Shown here: positions 58,746 to 64,000 of the stretch, one piece after another
How the letters are laid out: the number at the start of each line of letters is the position of its first letter
How positions within the stretch are numbered: the first letter of the stretch is position 1
DNA from: Cytidiella melzeri
Lineage: Eukaryota; Basidiomycota; Agaricomycetes; Polyporales; Irpicaceae
DNA length: 64,000 bases
Direction: 5' to 3'
Assembly (NCBI GenBank): GCA_022592445.1
Contig: JABYQR010000032.1
Span: 62,001-126,000 of the forward strand
Made by a program: the position numbers and the translations under genes
The notes under the pieces: generated by a model
The model's database searches: none
Told to the model about the DNA's origin: nothing
Seen by the model: the letters and a program-made list of their open reading frames with translations, nothing else

Positions 58746-59449
58746 ATGTTGCCAAAGTCAGCCGTTGGCACTGTCTTTCGATGCTTTAGCACAACATCAA
58801 AAGCCTCTGCGGCGCTGGTCTCCAACATTGGGAAAAAGCCTATACCGCTGCCACCGTCAATAGCTCTCACTCCTTCACCCACCGGTGTCGCCGTCACTGG
58901 TCCTCTCGGTACCACCACTGTTCCTTACCCTGAATTTATCAAACTCGACGTTCGCGATGAGAACACACTCGCTGTCTCGGTCGAGGATGCCTCTGTGAAA
59001 AGGCAACGAATGATATGGGGCCGAACGCGCACGCTCATTCTGAATGCTATCATCGGCATGACGGAAGGCTTCCAGACACCATTGTACCTCGTCGGTGTAG
59101 GGTACCGCGCTGCGCTGGAGGCAGACCCATTGGGTCAGAGACCAGGGTGGTCTGGGCAGAGGCTGAACATGAAGGTTGGGTTCTCGCACAACGTTTATGT
59201 GCCAGTGCCGGACCACGTCAAGGTGGAGGTCAGCTCCCCTACGAAGATCGTGCTGAACTGTACGGACAAGCAGGCCATAGGACAGTTTGCGGCTGAGATC
59301 AGGAGATGGCGGCGGCCTGAGCCGTACAAGGGAAAGGTGTGTTTCCTGTTCTCTATTGTTGAAGGAAAGCGCTGACATGCTTCGTACGCGTACAGGGTAT
59401 ATTCGTTGGAATGGAGAAGGTTAGGCTGAAGTCGGTGAAGAAGAAATAG
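58746..59449 (+). CDS. MRPL6: Mitochondrial large-subunit ribosomal protein uL6m
   Basis: It is part of the mitoribosomal large subunit near the GTPase-associated centre. Start 58746 (MLPKSAVGTVFRCFSTTSKA) opens a mitochondrial presequence. L6 motifs follow: 'NIGKKPIPLPPSI', 'GVAVTGPLGTTTVPYPEFIK', 'MIWGRTRTLILNAIIGMTEG', 'LYLVGVGYRAALE', 'NMKVGFSHNVYVPVPDHVKV', 'KIVLNCTDKQAIGQFAAEIR' and 'RRPEPYKGK'. One intron (GTGTGT...TACAG) leads to the last exon 'GIFVGMEKVRLKSVKKK', the classical C-terminal L6 signature. Length about 215 residues fits the family. Confidence 0.93.
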
Positions 59450-60029
59450 AGACCGGTGTCACGATATCGTATTCTTCTGCTAATGCCATTGCACTGCCCT
59501 TGCTCGTGTATAACACGTTTTGCAAGCGGGGGTTTTGTACTTGCTCGGGCGACAGAAGTCGTCTCCCAGTGCTATTAAGACCGACGCCTTGTCTACCCGA
59601 GGTCCTATGAAGAATGTGAATTATCAGAGCCTGAGTGACTGAGTGTGACCGCGTCGTGCTTCACCGTGACAGCCGCGCTCGGCGAACGAGCCACGCTTGA
59701 CTCTCTACCGTCATCTTGAGCTGCGTCCGGTTTTCCCTGCAACTCGTTTCCAACTTTCCAACTTTCCACTTTCCGGCAGTGCACGCCCGCGGGTTCCAGC
59801 ACTACCAACAGACAGATCAAAACGAGGTTAGTTACCAAAACACCGCCCGTCTTTATGATTGGGCGTCTGCGCTAGTTTCTCCTGTCCACAACATAATCTC
59901 AATATTAACTCATGTCATTGCAGTTCCTAACACACATATCCTGATAAACGAATACTCGTACCCAAGATTGAGCAGGAACAGCAGGAAACCGCGACCCCGA
60001 GGTCATCGTGGACCCTGGGTTCCGGCGAT
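59450..60029. other. Intergenic, no gene seen
   Basis: This is the 3' flank of uL6m and the 5' flank of the next plus-strand gene. Only short frames lacking motifs occur. Confidence 0.4.
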
Positions 60030-61119
60030 ATGGCTAGTGGTTCAAGCTCAAGCGTGGGCCCACGGTCCAGTGAAGGCCAGCGTCTTGATAGACTCAAAAA
60101 CCTACACGCACACCAACTGCCCGCAGTGAGTTCTCTCTTCCATTCCTACTCTCATGTTCCTTCACTCCGTGCTCACCATGTCTGTACGGTGGCCACAGTG
60201 GGAAGGCATGGAACACTTCATTACGTACGACCGCTCGTCCGTACATAAGCCACCACAGGCACCATCATCGTCACCTTCATCATCTACACATCTTGTAGGA
60301 CAAGCACAGAGGCCTAGGCGCACACCGTCCACCCTTCAGGAGCAGCAGCGTGTCCGGAAACGAATCGAACAGCTCTATGACGACCTTCCGCCGTTGCAGC
60401 AGGAAGAGGAAGACGACGAAGACTTTGAGGACAATCGCTCTCTCGCACGTTTCTCGCAAGAAACGAACAAGTGGCTTCTCTTTGTGCGCCATTTCCCTCC
60501 CGGTTTCCCGCCACTGACCCCTCATTCTTCCATCCAGGCCGGCGTGTTCGCTCTCATCACCACCCTCTTCATAGTCAACTTCAGTACACTGCCACATCAA
60601 GCGCAACAGCGCAGACGGTCAGTAGCTGCTTTACAGTATCTCGCTCAACTCTCTCAACAACTCGACGTCGTGCCTGTCATGGACCCGACGACCAACGCCG
60701 TATCCATTGCCCTAAAGCCATTCAATCTCTCTGGGTATCTTGACTCGGAACCGACACTTGCGATGCTGATCCGAGACGAGTTGGTGGCTAAACTATGGTG
60801 TACAAGCCTCGTGTTCACGTCGTTGGCGGCGATGACGGTACTGATGATTAAGCAGTGGCTCATGTCGTGCACCTTAGCGAACTGGCCGTCTTTCTACGAT
60901 TCGGACCCCGAGGACAGCTTGAGAGACGAAGAGCGGCTGCGGCTGAGGAGACCGAGCGCGCAGAGGATGGCGGAGATGAGAAAGACGCGGAAAGAGACGT
61001 TGAGAAAGACGGAGAAGTGGGAGATGGCGGTGCCGTTTCTGATGTATACGGCGGTGGGGATGTTCATGTTCGGGGTATTGGCGAGGGTGGGTAGTTCGAT
61101 GTGGATTCAAATGGCTTGA
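60030..61119 (+). CDS. DUF6535-like membrane protein
   Basis: Exon 1 (60030 on, MASGSSSSVGPRSS) is followed by an intron (GTGAGT...GGCCACAG) and a large second exon. A Pro/Ser-rich stretch and an acidic cluster ('QQEEEDDEDFEDN') precede two hydrophobic segments: 'IQAGVFALITTLFIVNFSTL', and 'LWCTSLVFTSLAAMTVLMIK' followed by 'QWLMSC'. A third hydrophobic segment, 'VPFLMYTAVGMFMFGVL', lies near the end. The spacing of the first two spans, with 'LAQLSQQLD' between them and K-Q-W-L after the second, recalls DUF6535 proteins of Agaricomycetes. Function is unknown. An alternative start within the intron (60178) would drop exon 1. Confidence 0.65.
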
Positions 61120-61605
61120 AGGTTGTCGATTTGGGGCTGCTTTGGGCTCACCCCTGAGGAGAGCCCGCTGTTGGCCTCATCGTTTTTGAGCATAAGTTAT
61201 ATGCGCCCCTTTTTCTGCGTAGAGTGTAGTACAGTATGCCTGGGAGCCATGAAAGCAGTCTTGTAGCAATTTTCCGTCCGTGTCGAAAGTATCTCGTGTA
61301 CCAGTAAATTGGTTTCTTGGTCTCGCAAAGAGTATTTTACGGTTCATACTACGAACGATTTGAGTACGAATAATCATCGAAATTACTGTTGCTTTCACCC
61401 CATAGTGTGGGAAGTACTACGTCAAAACTCCAGCGGAGCACGATCCGAACCAGAGCGCGACGTTCACACTTCCATGGTAGGTGAGTGGGCAAGAGTTATA
61501 TTATTGCAAGATGTAAATAACAGAGTTCGCGGGATGGTTCCATCGTGTGTGGATAACAATGCAACCATGCAGGATGGCATTCGCTCCGCTCTGCCCACAT
61601 AAGGT
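61120..61605. other. Convergent 3' intergenic region
   Basis: It lies between two stops on opposite strands. Short open frames only; nothing recognised. Confidence 0.45.
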
Positions 61606-62713
61606 TTACCAAACGTAAGGGATAACCTTGTACTGAACGCGTTGCTTGTACCGTGTGTACGACGCGCCGGTAATAACGTCTGCTTCGTTCAATTCCTCCT
61701 ATCGTCACCGTCAGCACCGGTTTTGCACAATATATGAAAGGAACCGTACCTCGAAAGGAAGAGAAACGGCGAGGTATGCAGCTGTGATACCGAGGCCTAC
61801 GAGTGGGAGAGTGTTCCACCACATGAGCGCGTAGGTTGCTTGGGCGAGGAGCATTGCGCTACGGAGTGCGGAACGGAGAGTGAGTACGCGGGGCGTGCGA
61901 GAGAGTGGATGAATGCTTACGAGCTCATCGGGTGGCGGACCACGCTGTAGGGGCCTTCTTGGGGGAATATAGGCTCTGGATTGATACCCTTGCGAGGCAA
62001 AGAAGTCACGGAAAGGGTGAGAACATATGCTGCGGTAAGGAAGTAGAGCCAAACTTACCGCCCTTCGCAACTCGTTGCTCGATCTCTTCCACCAGGAGAA
62101 CACGCTGTAGTTGACTACACATGCAATGGAGCGCACAGCCGCCAGACCGCCAAAGCCGACGTAGTCCTCTCCGTCCGGCAAGGCCCAGTTGGAGAACCAC
62201 TCTGGCTGGTTCAGTTTACCGATACCGGTGCCGACCACGTACGCCACAGGTGTAAGGATGATAAACGCATGTGCGATGGGGGAAAGTACTTTGAGTAACA
62301 GAGGGGGTGGTGGTTGTTGGCCGATGTTAAGGTCGCGCAAGCCTTGGGGCTCGGGGACACCTGTCTTGCCAACGTCTGTGGGCAGCGTGCGACGAGTGTG
62401 AGGGTGATGCACACCCTTGCCGGTGTGACGACGGACGGTGCGGACGAGGCCTGCGACAGTCGTCCACCAGACAATGCCCTCTACTCCTGTCGTATGGCTT
62501 ACGGGGCTGCGAGCGAGGAGGTCGTGGATGTCAAGCCCGGCGATATACATGTTCAAGTGCTAGTCACTGTGTTTGAGTATTCGACGTTGTCGTCAATGTC
62601 GGTCACCGCGTTGAAGACACCGGGGACGTTTTCGATTCTGGACGCCGACGCGTGACGTAGCTGGCGAAGTCTCCGGAGCCGGCGGAGACGCGAGCGGCGG
62701 TGGAGGCCGGCAT
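61606..62713 (-). CDS. Polytopic membrane protein with ICMT-like C-terminus
   Basis: The proposed start is ATG at 62713 (MPASTAARVSAG). A 100-nt intron (62606-62507) restores the frame into 'PVSHTTGVEGIVWWTTVAGL'. Hydrophobic segments include 'LLKVLSPIAHAFIILTPVAY' and 'WNTLPLVGLGITAAYLAVSL'. The intron starting GTAAGTTT near 62062 joins the exon to 'GYQSRAYIPPRRPL'. A final intron (GTACGG...GATAG) leads to 'EEELNEADVITGASYTRYKQ' and 'RVQYKVIPYVW', with the stop at 61608-61606. The ending E-x-L...Y-x-x-Y-x-x-R-V-x-Y-x-x-I-P-x-x-W is typical of isoprenylcysteine carboxyl methyltransferases and related membrane methyltransferases. I do not see the usual HPxYxG motif, so the enzyme call is tentative. 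Confidence 0.5.
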
Positions 62714-62846
62714 ATCTACTCATGGCTTGTGTGTCATCCCGGCTTATTATAGACGCTCATAACACCAAAGTTACAAAGCCGTAGGTATTAAATCATCGCA
62801 ACCGACTCCTACACCAACACTAATATCCTCCGCAAATTCACCCACA

Positions 62847-64000
62847 ATGGCCCCGAAGGACGTAAGCGCGATCCTGAAGCAGTTTCGTCAAGAGCTCGTC
62901 GAGGGGGACCTGCTACACGACGGTGATTCCATTGGGACCGACGATGAGACCCTCCTGTAAGTCATAGTCTGGAGGCTATAAAGACGTATGCTGACTTGCA
63001 TCTACAGACGATTCCTCCGAGCAAGGCAGTTCAATCTAAAAAATGCAAAGATTATGTGGACAAACTGCTATGAGTGGAGGAAATCTGCCGAGGGCGTTGG
63101 CATAGACGAACTCTACCGCAGGATTGATCCATTCGATGTACGTTGCATGCGATCTTTAAATGCGCGACAGTCAGCTTGACATCGATGTTAGTACCCAGAG
63201 CGAGATCATGTCTTCAAATTCTGGCCACTGTTCTTCCACAAGGCAAGTATGACAATGCCCACCGATCCATATTTACAACCAGCTTATCCTCCACAGACCG
63301 ACAAAAGCGGCCGTCCCATCAATATCCATCACTTTGGTCGTATCAACACAACCGAGTTATACAAAGGCGTCAGCCCTGATCGGTTTTGGCAGGCTTTTCT
63401 CGTCAACGCCGACTCGCTCACCCGCGAGGTTCTCCCCGCCGCTTCGGCTGCCGCAGGCGAACGGATTGACGGTACATTCGTCATCGTCGACCTCAAAGGG
63501 TTCGGGTACGTCGTCTCCTCATCCCTCCGCGTCTGTGGAGCATCGTTAATGATTTTATTGTGTGGACATAGAACGGGCCAGTTCTGGCAGATGAAGCACC
63601 TCGCGCGGGGTGCGTTCCAAGTGTCTCAAGATTATTTCCCTGAAACGTAAGTTTGCCAATGCACATATCCACTTTTGACAAACAGATAACATTGCGTACA
63701 GTATGTCACAACTTGCCATCGTCAATGCGCCATCATCATTCACAGCGATCTGGGCTGTAATGCGACCCTGGCTGGCAAAAGAGACAGTGGAAAAAGTCTC
63801 CGTGCTCGGGTCCAACTATGCATCTACGCTCCTGAAGCTCATCGACGCGGACAGCCTACCGGAATCGCTTGGCGGAAAATGCACATGCGACGAGTGTGGA
63901 GAGCAGGGTAAGGACAAGCCAGAGGTGGGCGGCGTGGAGGGGCAGGTAGAGATGGGCCGATGTGCGTTTAGTAGTGCGGGGCCTTGGCTGGTTGGAAGAC
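62847..64000 (+). CDS. Sec14-like CRAL-TRIO lipid-transfer protein, cut by window end
   Basis: It is a phosphatidylinositol/phosphatidylcholine transfer protein of the Golgi/endosome system (Sec14 family). Start MAPKDVSAILKQFRQEL at 62847. The CRAL-TRIO N-terminal helix pair appears across an intron: 'DETLL' then 'RFLRARQFNLKNAKIMWTNC'. The lipid-binding domain follows: 'YPERDHVFKFWPLFFHK', 'TDKSGRPINIHHFGRINTTE', 'ERIDGTFVIVDLKGFG', 'TGQFWQMKHLARGAFQVSQD' and 'SQLAIVNAPSSFTAIWAVMR'. The terminal part, 'LGSNYASTLLKLIDADSLPE', normally gives the 'LP+.LGG.C' motif, seen here as 'LPESLGGKC'. Six exons are visible and the 3' end lies beyond the window. Confidence 0.88.

Noticed and set aside
61860..61925. 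A 62-nt GTAAGC...CCGTAG intron in the ICMT-like gene
   Set aside because: Splicing it breaks the downstream frame, whereas the unspliced frame stays open into the hydrophobic segment. The region remains uncertain.

Overview
The window is a piece of a filamentous basidiomycete (Agaricomycete-type) nuclear genome. The evidence is the abundance of short GT-AG introns of about 50-60 nt, a Plavaka-type (CACTA/CMC superfamily) transposase of the kind common in mushroom-forming fungi, a DUF6535-like membrane protein, an alternative oxidase, nuclear-encoded mitochondrial ribosomal proteins and two Zn2Cys6 regulators. Nearly every gene is broken by many small introns. CDS coordinates here therefore give the span from start to stop codon, with introns inside. 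I read splice sites by eye; no database search was possible.

Layout. (1) 0-12 kb is a transposon-rich arm. A minus-strand gene of unknown function with an SR-rich minisatellite (60-3048) is followed by subterminal-type repeats. Next comes a two-gene Plavaka-like element: a DUF6698-like accessory gene (5112-6933, plus) converging on the transposase (7007-10925, minus). Clusters of an asymmetric, nearly palindromic 15-mer flank these genes in opposite orientation, together with a 179-bp tandem array at 11.1-11.8 kb. The transposase carries an in-frame TGA and is probably dead. (2) 12.9-17.3 kb holds two secreted lipolytic enzymes facing each other: a type-B carboxylesterase/lipase and a class 3 lipase. 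(3) 17.3-21.0 kb shows no convincing gene. (4) 21-39.3 kb has a Zn2Cys6 regulator, a CHFR-like RING ligase, a kelch-BTB (Ral2-like) protein, pyridoxamine-phosphate oxidase, a second Zn2Cys6 regulator and a small mitochondrial-type membrane protein. (5) 41-64 kb is a dense housekeeping arm: alternative oxidase, a Spo71-like double-PH protein, mitochondrial uS12, an Nse2-like SUMO ligase, two uncharacterised proteins, tRNA-Glu(CTC), Hsp20, a Dpb3/POLE4-like histone-fold protein, a 2-oxoglutarate/Fe(II) oxygenase, an Arc1-like tRNA-binding protein, mitochondrial uL6, a DUF6535-like membrane protein, an ICMT-like membrane protein and a Sec14-like lipid transfer protein cut by the window end.

The genes are mostly independent eukaryotic units, not operons. 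The functional grouping I can support is limited: the two lipases (extracellular fat or ester breakdown), the two genes of the transposon, and several mitochondrial proteins (AOX, uS12m, uL6m and probably PNPO). The least explained parts are the transposon arm with its oriented 15-mers, the SR-minisatellite gene with a one-base slip, and a 313-nt intron carrying a perfect 10-bp hairpin.
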